A DNA stretch of 64,000 nucleotides, from positions 20,942-84,941 of the forward strand of contig DATGZH010000027.1 in assembly GCA_035297265.1 (NCBI GenBank). Reading direction: 5' to 3'. Source of the DNA: DATGZH01 sp035297265. Its GTDB lineage: Bacteria > Actinomycetota > Acidimicrobiia > Acidimicrobiales > RAAP-2. The notes under the pieces were generated by a model, which saw only the letters and a list, made by a program, of their open reading frames with translations, was not told where the DNA came from and made no database searches. Of this stretch, positions 56,176-64,000 are shown one piece after another. Both the position numbers and the translations under genes were made by a program. Positions within the stretch are counted from its first letter, which is position 1, and each line of letters starts with the position of its first letter.

Positions 56176-59100
56176 GTGCGAAGAGGGGCTCCGCGCGCGA
56201 CTCGGCGGGGGGCCACTCTGGCCGCCGGACTCTCCTCCCTTCTCGTCGCCGGACTCCTGTATGGGCTCGGCGCGATCGCCCCGAGCCCCCCTTCCCACCT
56301 GGTCGTAGCCCCCAGGAGTCAGCCCACCTCCTACCTCGCCGGCCCCCAGCGCGACATCAGCACGGTGGCCGGCGGCGGGGGCCTCAACTACACCCACAAC
56401 GGCATCTCGGCACTGGCGGCCTCCTTCAGCGGCCCACCGGGCGTCTCGCTCGACGAGTACGAGAACCTGGTGATCGCCGACCTCGGCGACAGCGTGATCC
56501 GGGTAGTGGCCACCCAGTCCGGAGAGTTCTACGGCCAGTCCATGCTGGCCGGCGACGTCTACACGATCGCCGGGACGGGCACCGCGGGATGTTGTGGGGA
56601 CGGCAACCCGGCGCTCGATGGCTCCTTCGATCAGCCCTCGAGCGTGGCGGTCGACGGACTGGGCAACGTGCTCGTGGCCGACGACTCGAACAACGCCATC
56701 CGGGTCATCGCCGAGAGCCCGAGCGACCCGGGCTACCCCCTTCTGTGCGGGGGCGCGTCGTGTCCAGAGAGCTCCTGGGCCCAAGGCGACATCTTCACGA
56801 TCGCCGGCGACGACAACCAGATCGACGGCTACGGCGGCGACGGTGGTGTCGCCACGTCGGCTGAGCTCGCCGACCCTCAATACGTGAGCCTCGATGTCCA
56901 CGGCGACGTCCTCATCGGCGACACCCTCAACCAGCGGGTCCGCCTGGTGGCCATCAGCGGGACCAACCCCGGCTACACGCTCAGCTGTCCGGGTGGTTGT
57001 GGCGCCTGGACGATCGGTCACATCTACACGGTCGCCGGCTCGGGGACCGCCGGCTACAACGGTACTGGCATCGCGGCGACCTCGGCTGACCTCGACGACC
57101 CCAACGGGGTGACCGTCGACAACGACGGGAATCTCGTCATCTGCGACTACGGCAACGACATCGTCCGCGTCGTGCCGACGAGCTCGGGCACCTACTACGA
57201 GCAGCCGATGAGCAAGGGCGACATCTACACGATCGCCGGGACCCAGGGCGACTCGACCGAAGGCGGCGACGGCGGAGCGGCCACCGCGGCCGGCATGGAG
57301 CCCGCCGACGTCGTCTTCGACTGGGGCGGGAGTGCCGGGGTCCAAGGGGGCGCTCCCGGCAACCTCGTGATCGTCGACTCGGACAACAACTACAGCGGCG
57401 GGGGGAACAACCGGATCCGGGTCGTCGCCGAGTCGACCGGCACCTTCTACGGCGTGTCGATGACTGCTGGGAACATCTACACCGTCGCCGGCACCGGTGC
57501 CTTCAACGCCGGCGGCTACAATGGCGACGGGATCCCGGCGACCAGTGCCGAGCTCCACGGCCCGAGCTCGGCCGCGGTCGACCCCGAGGGCCAGCTCTAC
57601 ATCGCCGACTACCGCAACGACCGGATCCGAGAGGTCGACGGCGGACCGCTCGCCGCCCAGTCGGTCTACCCCTTCGAGAACACGACGGTGACCCCGGCCA
57701 TCCGGGCGGCCGAGGTGTGGGGCCAGAACGGCCCGGACTGTGGGTGCGCCGCCGAAGGGGTGAACGTCACCAACGGGGCCTTCGACACCTCCCAGACCGA
57801 CCTCACGGTGCCCGGCGCCGGCCTGCCCCTGGCCTTCAGCCGGACCTACGACTCGCTCGCCGCCCAGTCGGGCGCCGGCACGCTCGGCAACGGCTGGACC
57901 GACAACCTGGCCATGAAGGTGAAGTACGCCGCATCGGTGGCGACGGTCACGCTGCCCCCGGGCACCCAGGTGACTTTCGACCACTTCGCCAAGGGCGCCA
58001 ATGAGCCCGGATGGTGCCCGTCTGACAGCTCGGCGGCGGTCTTCTGTCCCCAGGCGCCTCGGATCCTGGCCACCCTCGCCCACACCGGCACGGGCCCCTG
58101 GACCTACGTCGACACGAGCTCGTCACCCCTGACCTACACCTTTACGTCCGGGAGCTCGGGGGGTGTCCTCTCCTCGATCGCCGACGTGATGGGCGACACC
58201 ATCAGCTCGGGGTCCTATAGCCCGACGGGCTCAGAACCGGCCTGTCCGTCCGGTGACACCTGCACGGCGTGGACCTCGAGCGCCTCGGGCCGCAAGCTCG
58301 TCGTCGAGCTGAACGGCTCGTCACAGGTCGCCGGCGTCATGAACCCCGACTCGGGCCAGCAGGTCACTTACACCTACTCGGGGACCGGATGCACTTGGGG
58401 TTCAGGAAAACCGGTCGACCTGTGCTCGGCCAGCGTCCCGGGGCCGTCGACCTCGACGCCACTCGTCACGAGCTACAGCTATGACACGGGGAACGCCAAC
58501 CCCTACAAGTACGACATCGTGGGGGTCACTCCGCCGTCGACCGGCCAGATCACCAACTGTTACGCGGGCGGCCAGGTCACCACCCAGTCGATCGCCACCG
58601 GCACGGCCATCAACCTGGCGACCGACTTCTCCTATGCCACCGACGCCAACCTCAACCTGGGCGAGGAGACCACGGTCAAGGCCTATCCGCTCGGCAAGGG
58701 CGCCCAGCCGTGCAACTCGACCTCGAACCCCTACAACGAGTCGGTCTTCTACTTCTCGGCGAACGCCCTCGTCGAGGCCGAGAACGGCGTGGGCACGCCG
58801 GCTGCGACCACGAGCTTCTACCGGATCGACGCCACCTCGCTCGTCCCCCGATCGGCTGTCGACGGCGACGGCAACGTCTCGACCGAAGGGCTCCTCAACC
58901 GCCAGGCCCCCGGTGGCGCAGAGTCGACGTCGGCCGACCCGGTGCTTTCGACCGACGCCATGCACGACAGCTCCGAGGCGGCCTACACCACCCACAACCT
59001 CCTCTACTGCGACATAGCACCGGCCGATTTCGCCGAGCTCACGCCGCAGAACACCTTGTGTCCGGCGAGCCCGCCGGCCAGCCCGCCGGCACCGGGCGCT

Positions 59101-62100
59101 CAGGATCCCTACCTCGGGATGACCATGTCGTACTACTCGACGACCGCGCCGGTCGACCTGCTCGACGCCACGACCGATCCGCTCGGCAACACGACCACCT
59201 ACGCGTATACGGGCACCGGTCTCGGTGTGCCGCCCTATCTCGAGTACTGCAGCGTCGACCCGGTCAACTACCAGAACGCCAACAACAACCAGGGCAAGTG
59301 CCAGCCCTACGGGTCGACCCAGCAGCTCGGGACGACCTCGCGCAGCTTCGACCAGTACGGCGACGTCACCTCGGTAACCGACCCGAAGGGTGACACGACG
59401 AGCTCGACGTACACGACGACGGCCAACCCCGGCCTGCCGACGACGGTGACCAATCCCGACGGGACGATCACGAGCTACCAGTACAACCCAGAGGGCGAGG
59501 TCACCCAGGCCACCGAGAACTTCCACAACTACAGCGCGACGACGCTCATGAGCTACGACAGCGGCGGGCGCAAGTACTGCGAGGTGGACCCCTACGAGGC
59601 CGCGCTCGGCGTCACCTGCCCGACCGCCGCCCCCCCGCTCACCCAGCTGCCTTCACCCGGTGCCGGCACCGATCCGTGGCCCGGCGCCACCATCACCTTC
59701 TACGACGCAAACGGGCGGGTGATCGACACCGTCAACCCGGCCGGCGGGGTCACCCAGGTGGCCTACGACGGGGATGGCAACACCTTCTGCACGGTCAGCC
59801 CGACGGCCTACGCCAAGAACGACAGCTGCCCGGCCACGCCGCCTTCGACCAGCTCGCCGACCGTGGGGGCCACCACCGACTACTTCGACGCCGACGACCG
59901 GGTCACTGAAGAGGTGAGCCCTCTCGGGGCGACCACCTACCTCTCCTACGACCAGAACGGCAACGTCGTCGAGCGCCAGGTGGTCTCGAACAACCCGACG
60001 GCCGACCCCACGGTCACCACGACGATGACGTACGACGCCGACGACCGGCTCATCGCCTCGACGACGGGGACCGCCACCACCGAGGACTTCTACGACCCCG
60101 ACGGCAACCTCTACTGCCAGGCTTCGCCCAACGCCGTGGCCTCCGGGAGCTTCTTCTGTCCGGCTTGGCAGCCGGGCTGGATCGCCGCTCCGCCGGCCGC
60201 CGGGACCTTCTACTCGACCTCGCCTGACGCGACCCAGGCCAACGACGTGGCCACCGCCTTCTACGACGCCGACGGCCGGCTCGTCCAGCAGGCCAACGCC
60301 GATGCCGACACCACGGTGGGCGCCTACGACGGTGACGGCCGCCAGTACTGCGCGGCCGATGCCAACAACATGGCCGTCTTCCTGTCCGGCCACGGGAGCG
60401 CCACCTGGCCCTATCTGTGTCCGAGCTCGCCACCGGCCACCCCACCGGCGACCGGCTCGGACCCGGGCTACACGACGACCATCTACGACCTGGCCGGGCG
60501 CCCGACCAGCTCGACCGATGCCCTCGGCGACACGACGCTCTCGACGTACGACGCCTCAGGGAACGTGCTCACTTCGACGGACCCGGCCGGCGACATGACC
60601 ACCTACTGCTACTACGACCAGGCCAGCTGCGCCGGATCGCAGCCACCCTCGGGCGGCGGGGCGGGGTCGATGCTCTATACGACCGTCCGGCCGCCGTCGT
60701 CGGCCGACCCGAGCGGTGAGGTCACGAGGACCTTCTACTACCGGGGAGGCCTGCCCGAGACCCTCACCACGCCGGCCGGGACGACGACGGCGGGCTACGA
60801 CACCCTTGGCGACGTCACCTCGCTCCAGTACTCGGGCACCGCCTCGGGTTACGCCCCGCCGGCCAACGTGTCGGCCCTCTACAACCAGGACGGCACACGC
60901 TCGCAGCTGACCGACGGCACCGGGGCGACGTCCTATGGCTACGACGCTGCGGGCGATCTCCTCTCGGAGGTCTTCACGGCGGGCACCGGGACCGGGCTCA
61001 GCAGCGAAGCCGTGAGCTACGCCTACTACTCGACGGGCGCCCTCGAGACGCTGCAGTACCCGTCGGGGCCGGTCTCCTACGAGTACGACAACCAGGGGAA
61101 CCTGGCCTCGGTCGAGGACTGGCTCACCAACACCACCAGCTTCTCCTACGACGGCGACCACAACCTGCGCCAGACGACGTTCCCCAACGGCGACGAGGTC
61201 ACGACCGGGGTCACCAATGCCGACGCCGTGAGCTCGATCACCCTGGCGCCGACGGCCAACCCGAACTCGCCCCTGTTCACGCTTTCGTGCCAGAGGGACC
61301 CCGACGAGCTCGTCTCGTCGGAGACCGACACCGGGGCGATCGCCGGTTCGATCACCTACCAGTACGACCAGGCGGAGCGGCTCTCGCAGGTCAAGGGCGC
61401 GACCGAAAGCTTCAACCTGGCCGACGAGCTCACGACGCTGCCGTCGGGGGCCACGGGTTCCTACGACGCGGCGGGCGAGCTGACGAGCGACACGAACACC
61501 TCGTACAGCTACGACACGATCGGCGACCGCACCTCGAGCACGCCCAACGGTGGGGCCACCACGACCTACGCCTACGACCAGCTGGGTCGGCTGACCTCGC
61601 TCACCAACTCGCTCGGCACGACCTCCTACCAGTACGGCGGCAGCGGTCTTCGGATGGGGAAGACCTTGGGCTCGACCACCACCACCTTCGACTGGGCGGA
61701 CCTCGGGGGCGTTCCGAAGCTCCTGAGCGACGGGTCGAACCAGTTCATCTACGGACCGGGAGGCCGCCTCGTCGAGCAGGTGAACGGGACGACGACGGAA
61801 TACGCCGTCACCGACCACCCCGGGAGCACCCGGGCGCTGCTCAGCGGCACGACAGGGGCCGTCGTCGGCACGGCCTCCTACGACGCCTACGGCAAGGTCA
61901 CCGGCTCACAAGTCTCGCCCATCGGCTTCGCCGGCGGCTACACCGACGCCGAGTCAGGCCTCATCTACCTCGTCAACCGCTACGACGACCCGAGCACCGG
62001 CCAGTTCTTGACCTTGGACCCGATGGTGGCGGCGACCGGGCTGCCCTATCAGTACACCGGTGACGACCCCGTCAACTTCACCGATCAGCTGGGCCTGTGC

Positions 62101-62907
62101 GACATTTTCGGCAACTGCTGGTCCGACGCTTACCACTGGGTTGTCCGCACAGCCAAACACATCTGGCACAGGACAATTCGTTTTGTCGACATCGTCAGGC
62201 ACAACGCCGCCCACATCTTGGACAACGGCGTCACCGAGTTCACCTCCCATTGGCGCGGCCTCGCCCAGATCGCCATCGTCGGGGCCACAGCGGCGGTCGG
62301 CTTCGCGACAGGAGGCGCTGGCTTCGGCTTCGCCGGGGGAATCCTGCTGGGCGCTGTTTCGTCCACGGCGTCCTATGCAGTCAGCGGCGGTCCTCACAGT
62401 TGGGAGGGCTACCTCGAATCCGCCTTCATCGGGGCGGTGACGGGCCCGGAGGGAGAGGGGGCGGACCCCGCTATTGCAAACCTTGCAGATGAAGCTGCGG
62501 CGCAGGGCTCCTCCGACACGGCTCGAGCGGCGACCGCCGCAAGCCGCGATGCCACCGCCAGTGGCGCAGAAGGCGAAGGGGCCATTCCCCAGATTCAGGT
62601 GAGTGCCAGCCGTTACCCGGAGTCGGCTGCGCATATCGCCGAATCCCAGGAGGCTGGCCAGCCGAGCGAACTAACGATTGATCGAGCTGGGGCGGCAGCC
62701 CGACGAGCTCAATCGATGAGCGGCGTTCCGAGCACGCCCGGTCTCGATAGGGACGAGTACCCTCCGGCGATGTTCCAGGAGGGGGGTACCGGCTCGAGCG
62801 TCCGGGCGATCGATCCGAGCGACAATCGAGGGGCGGGCGCATCGATCGGGAACCAGTGTCGCCAATATCCCGACGGAGCGACCGTCTGTATCTCGGTTGG
62901 CCCATGA
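56176..62907 (+). CDS. NHL/RHS polymorphic toxin with C-terminal NucA/NucB DNase domain
   Basis: 2243 residues. Domains: N-terminal export signal or anchor (about 10-35); NHL-type beta-propeller repeats (about 55-495, repeating YTVAGTG...GYNGDGIPATSAEL...LYIADYRNDRIR); a DUF6531-like segment (TNGAFDTSQTDLTVPGAGLP); many YD/RHS repeats to about 1900; the RHS core terminus AESGLIYLVNRYDDPSTGQF; then a variable tip. The tip has a hydrophobic Gly-rich helix (~2040-2075) and a DNase domain from about 2140: RYPESAAHI, LTIDRAGAAARR, DRDEYPPAMFQEGG, DPSDNRGAGASIGNQ, matching NucA/NucB nucleases. The GTG start has GAAGGAGG upstream. Confidence 0.92.
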   Translation: MRRGAPRATRRGATLAAGLSSLLVAGLLYGLGAIAPSPPSHLVVAPRSQPTSYLAGPQRDISTVAGGGGLNYTHNGISALAASFSGPPGVSLDEYENLVIADLGDSVIRVVATQSGEFYGQSMLAGDVYTIAGTGTAGCCGDGNPALDGSFDQPSSVAVDGLGNVLVADDSNNAIRVIAESPSDPGYPLLCGGASCPESSWAQGDIFTIAGDDNQIDGYGGDGGVATSAELADPQYVSLDVHGDVLIGDTLNQRVRLVAISGTNPGYTLSCPGGCGAWTIGHIYTVAGSGTAGYNGTGIAATSADLDDPNGVTVDNDGNLVICDYGNDIVRVVPTSSGTYYEQPMSKGDIYTIAGTQGDSTEGGDGGAATAAGMEPADVVFDWGGSAGVQGGAPGNLVIVDSDNNYSGGGNNRIRVVAESTGTFYGVSMTAGNIYTVAGTGAFNAGGYNGDGIPATSAELHGPSSAAVDPEGQLYIADYRNDRIREVDGGPLAAQSVYPFENTTVTPAIRAAEVWGQNGPDCGCAAEGVNVTNGAFDTSQTDLTVPGAGLPLAFSRTYDSLAAQSGAGTLGNGWTDNLAMKVKYAASVATVTLPPGTQVTFDHFAKGANEPGWCPSDSSAAVFCPQAPRILATLAHTGTGPWTYVDTSSSPLTYTFTSGSSGGVLSSIADVMGDTISSGSYSPTGSEPACPSGDTCTAWTSSASGRKLVVELNGSSQVAGVMNPDSGQQVTYTYSGTGCTWGSGKPVDLCSASVPGPSTSTPLVTSYSYDTGNANPYKYDIVGVTPPSTGQITNCYAGGQVTTQSIATGTAINLATDFSYATDANLNLGEETTVKAYPLGKGAQPCNSTSNPYNESVFYFSANALVEAENGVGTPAATTSFYRIDATSLVPRSAVDGDGNVSTEGLLNRQAPGGAESTSADPVLSTDAMHDSSEAAYTTHNLLYCDIAPADFAELTPQNTLCPASPPASPPAPGAQDPYLGMTMSYYSTTAPVDLLDATTDPLGNTTTYAYTGTGLGVPPYLEYCSVDPVNYQNANNNQGKCQPYGSTQQLGTTSRSFDQYGDVTSVTDPKGDTTSSTYTTTANPGLPTTVTNPDGTITSYQYNPEGEVTQATENFHNYSATTLMSYDSGGRKYCEVDPYEAALGVTCPTAAPPLTQLPSPGAGTDPWPGATITFYDANGRVIDTVNPAGGVTQVAYDGDGNTFCTVSPTAYAKNDSCPATPPSTSSPTVGATTDYFDADDRVTEEVSPLGATTYLSYDQNGNVVERQVVSNNPTADPTVTTTMTYDADDRLIASTTGTATTEDFYDPDGNLYCQASPNAVASGSFFCPAWQPGWIAAPPAAGTFYSTSPDATQANDVATAFYDADGRLVQQANADADTTVGAYDGDGRQYCAADANNMAVFLSGHGSATWPYLCPSSPPATPPATGSDPGYTTTIYDLAGRPTSSTDALGDTTLSTYDASGNVLTSTDPAGDMTTYCYYDQASCAGSQPPSGGGAGSMLYTTVRPPSSADPSGEVTRTFYYRGGLPETLTTPAGTTTAGYDTLGDVTSLQYSGTASGYAPPANVSALYNQDGTRSQLTDGTGATSYGYDAAGDLLSEVFTAGTGTGLSSEAVSYAYYSTGALETLQYPSGPVSYEYDNQGNLASVEDWLTNTTSFSYDGDHNLRQTTFPNGDEVTTGVTNADAVSSITLAPTANPNSPLFTLSCQRDPDELVSSETDTGAIAGSITYQYDQAERLSQVKGATESFNLADELTTLPSGATGSYDAAGELTSDTNTSYSYDTIGDRTSSTPNGGATTTYAYDQLGRLTSLTNSLGTTSYQYGGSGLRMGKTLGSTTTTFDWADLGGVPKLLSDGSNQFIYGPGGRLVEQVNGTTTEYAVTDHPGSTRALLSGTTGAVVGTASYDAYGKVTGSQVSPIGFAGGYTDAESGLIYLVNRYDDPSTGQFLTLDPMVAATGLPYQYTGDDPVNFTDQLGLCDIFGNCWSDAYHWVVRTAKHIWHRTIRFVDIVRHNAAHILDNGVTEFTSHWRGLAQIAIVGATAAVGFATGGAGFGFAGGILLGAVSSTASYAVSGGPHSWEGYLESAFIGAVTGPEGEGADPAIANLADEAAAQGSSDTARAATAASRDATASGAEGEGAIPQIQVSASRYPESAAHIAESQEAGQPSELTIDRAGAAARRAQSMSGVPSTPGLDRDEYPPAMFQEGGTGSSVRAIDPSDNRGAGASIGNQCRQYPDGATVCISVGP

Positions 62908-63527
62908 GTACGGGCACCCGACTTGACCGGTTGGTGTCGATAGCTGGACCAGCCATTGGCTTCACCCAGCCTGAGGTGACGGGGCTGCCACCCGACCTCG
63001 GGGATCTACTCAGCAGGAAGAACGGTTTCTTGGCCTTCGAGTCAGCGTTGCATGTACTGCCTGCCGGCCCCGTCTCGGGTGGGACTATGAGCGTGCAGCT
63101 CTGGAACGATCAGGATCTCTGGCGATCGTCATATGATGGGATGGCCGATGGTCTGTTGTTCTTTGCTGAGGACATTTTCGGCGGCCAGTTCGCGTTCTGC
63201 TCCGAAGGCGTGGTCTCGTTCGACCCCGAGACTGGCGATGTAGAGCGGATAGCCACCGACCTTGAGAGCTGGGCAGACCGGGTTTTGGCCGATTACCAGC
63301 TTCTCACTGGCTTCCCGGTTGCTCATTCCTGGCAAGAGCTACATGGTCAACTCCCTCCCGGAATGCGGCTGGTCCCGAAGCGGCCCTTCGTACTCGGCGG
63401 GGAGTTCGGCCCAGCGAACCTCTATGCGCTCGACGCCGCCGAGGGGATGCGCTTCCGAGGCGAGCTGGCTACTCAGATCAGGGATCTTCCAGAAGGCGCT
63501 TCGGTTTCCTTCAAGATCGTCGAGTAG
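62904..63527 (+). CDS. SUKH (SMI1/KNR4)-like immunity protein
   Basis: 207-residue cytosolic protein whose ATG overlaps the toxin stop by 4 nt (ATGA), the expected place for a cognate immunity gene. The segments LPPDLGDLLSRKNGFLAFES, LLFFAEDIFGGQFAF, VVSFDPETGDVERIATDLES and LVPKRPFVLGGEFGPANLYA fit SMI1/KNR4-superfamily proteins, a common immunity fold for nuclease toxins. It should bind and block the NucA/NucB-like tip. Base composition is a little less GC-rich here and in the toxin tip than in the RHS repeats, consistent with exchange of toxin-immunity cassettes. Confidence 0.85.
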   Translation: MSTGTRLDRLVSIAGPAIGFTQPEVTGLPPDLGDLLSRKNGFLAFESALHVLPAGPVSGGTMSVQLWNDQDLWRSSYDGMADGLLFFAEDIFGGQFAFCSEGVVSFDPETGDVERIATDLESWADRVLADYQLLTGFPVAHSWQELHGQLPPGMRLVPKRPFVLGGEFGPANLYALDAAEGMRFRGELATQIRDLPEGASVSFKIVE

Positions 63528-64000
63528 CTCCGATCCAGCTGGACCGGGTCTAGCGTCTTTGCGTCGGCGACGTGGAGGATGGCGTCGAAAAGGCCTTGAC
63601 CGAGTAGAGGAACTGCTCACAGCCAGCGCGTGCGCATGACCTGACCGATCCGGACGGGTCTGGACCCGTCTGCGCCTCGTCACGCCGGGCCCGGCGGGCC
63701 GGAGGCCCAGTCCGGCCCGGCGGGGACGACCGGGGAATCTCAGAGAAATTCTTTCGAGGAATTTCGAGTGACCGCTCGATACCAATGATGATGATGATGT
63801 TGGAGTCTCCCGCGGAGGGTCCACCGCCGTTCGGTTGGTCCTCGGTAGGTTCGGAAGCGACCGGAAGATTGGCCTGACTTTTTGAGTGGAGACGTCACCA
63901 GGCGTTGTCGGCCGAGCTCTCCGGGCCGTGTGAACACGGCACGTCCCGTCCCAGAGGGGGTGATGGACCGGCCTGCAGGAACAGGTCGGACCGCCCGTCG
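63528..64000. other. 470-nt region after the immunity gene without clear genes
   Basis: It holds a perfect 14-bp palindrome (63683-63696), a terminator-like hairpin (63695-63719), a 6-bp AT-rich stem (AAATTC/GAATTT, 63746-63764) and a short ATG/GAT repeat near 63786. An ATG at 63963 after AGAGGGGG could open another gene beyond the window edge, but only 38 nt are visible. Confidence 0.45.
63695..63719 (+). terminator. 9-bp GC-rich hairpin after the immunity gene
   Basis: CGGGCCGGA (63695-63703), loop GGCCCAG, TCCGGCCCG (63711-63719), a perfect 9-bp stem about 170 nt after the immunity stop. No T-tract follows. Confidence 0.5.

Noticed and set aside
56134..58083. 649-codon minus-strand frame opposite the RHS gene
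   Set aside because: Low-complexity Val/Gly/Asp/Arg shadow created by the repetitive NHL-coding DNA.
63780..63802. ATG/GAT trinucleotide repeat
   Set aside because: Short simple repeat of about five units with no associated structure or gene.
63963..64000. Start of a gene at the right window edge (ATG after AGAGGGGG)
   Set aside because: Only 12 codons are visible and the ribosome-binding site is too close to the ATG to be persuasive.

Overview
The window is GC-rich, densely packed bacterial chromosome. A mycothiol synthase (mshD), menaquinone genes (menF, menG), a discrete type II fatty-acid cluster and many GTG starts point to an actinobacterium. I lean towards an Acidimicrobiia-like lineage, but that is inference and no rRNA is present to settle it. 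A recurring expression signature is a TANNNT hexamer only 6-8 nt before an ATG or GTG start, which suggests leaderless mRNAs.

Layout. 1-2010: two-component pair. 2016-4550 (minus): MaoC dehydratase, menG, menF. 4.6-7.5 kb: small membrane protein, VIT/CCC1 transporter, mshD, nth. 7.8-8.5 kb: RHH antitoxin plus a PIN-like partner lacking catalytic acids. 8.8-17.2 kb: hisD-C-B-H-A-F, a GroES-like gene, hisI, trpE and a YgfZ-like gene, mostly with 4-nt stop/start overlaps. 17.5-21.2 kb: a secreted protein and a second two-component system. 21.3-24.8 kb: trpC-F-B-A. 25-28.4 kb: secreted proteins, namely a zincin-like protein followed by a duplicated scrap of its own 3' end, and two neocarzinostatin-like proteins with matching promoters and a decayed third copy between them. 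28.5-33.2 kb (minus): fabD-fabG-acpP-fabF and a glycine-oxidase-like gene. 33.3-35.0 kb: divergent hydrolase and nitrilase.

35.2-51.5 kb is an accessory uptake and catabolism cluster. It holds two alpha/beta-hydrolase-domain proteins, two LIV-type solute-binding proteins, an amidohydrolase, an MFS-LivF fusion, a LivH-LivM-LivG fusion, a large esterase-like protein with a PKD domain, an FAD monooxygenase and a frameshifted DUF3237 gene. The two fused polypeptides together carry all four membrane and ATPase parts of a branched-chain-amino-acid-type ABC importer, so the cluster looks built to import and oxidise or hydrolyse an unknown small molecule.

51.5-56 kb is a decayed island: two tRNA 3'-end-like repeats flanking an RHH-Doc module, a second RHH-PIN module, and an IS110-family transposase. 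Both toxin genes carry one-base frameshifts while their antitoxins are intact. 56.2-63.5 kb encodes a 2243-residue NHL/RHS protein ending in a NucA/NucB-type DNase domain, overlapped by a SUKH (SMI1/KNR4)-like immunity gene: a complete polymorphic toxin-immunity pair.
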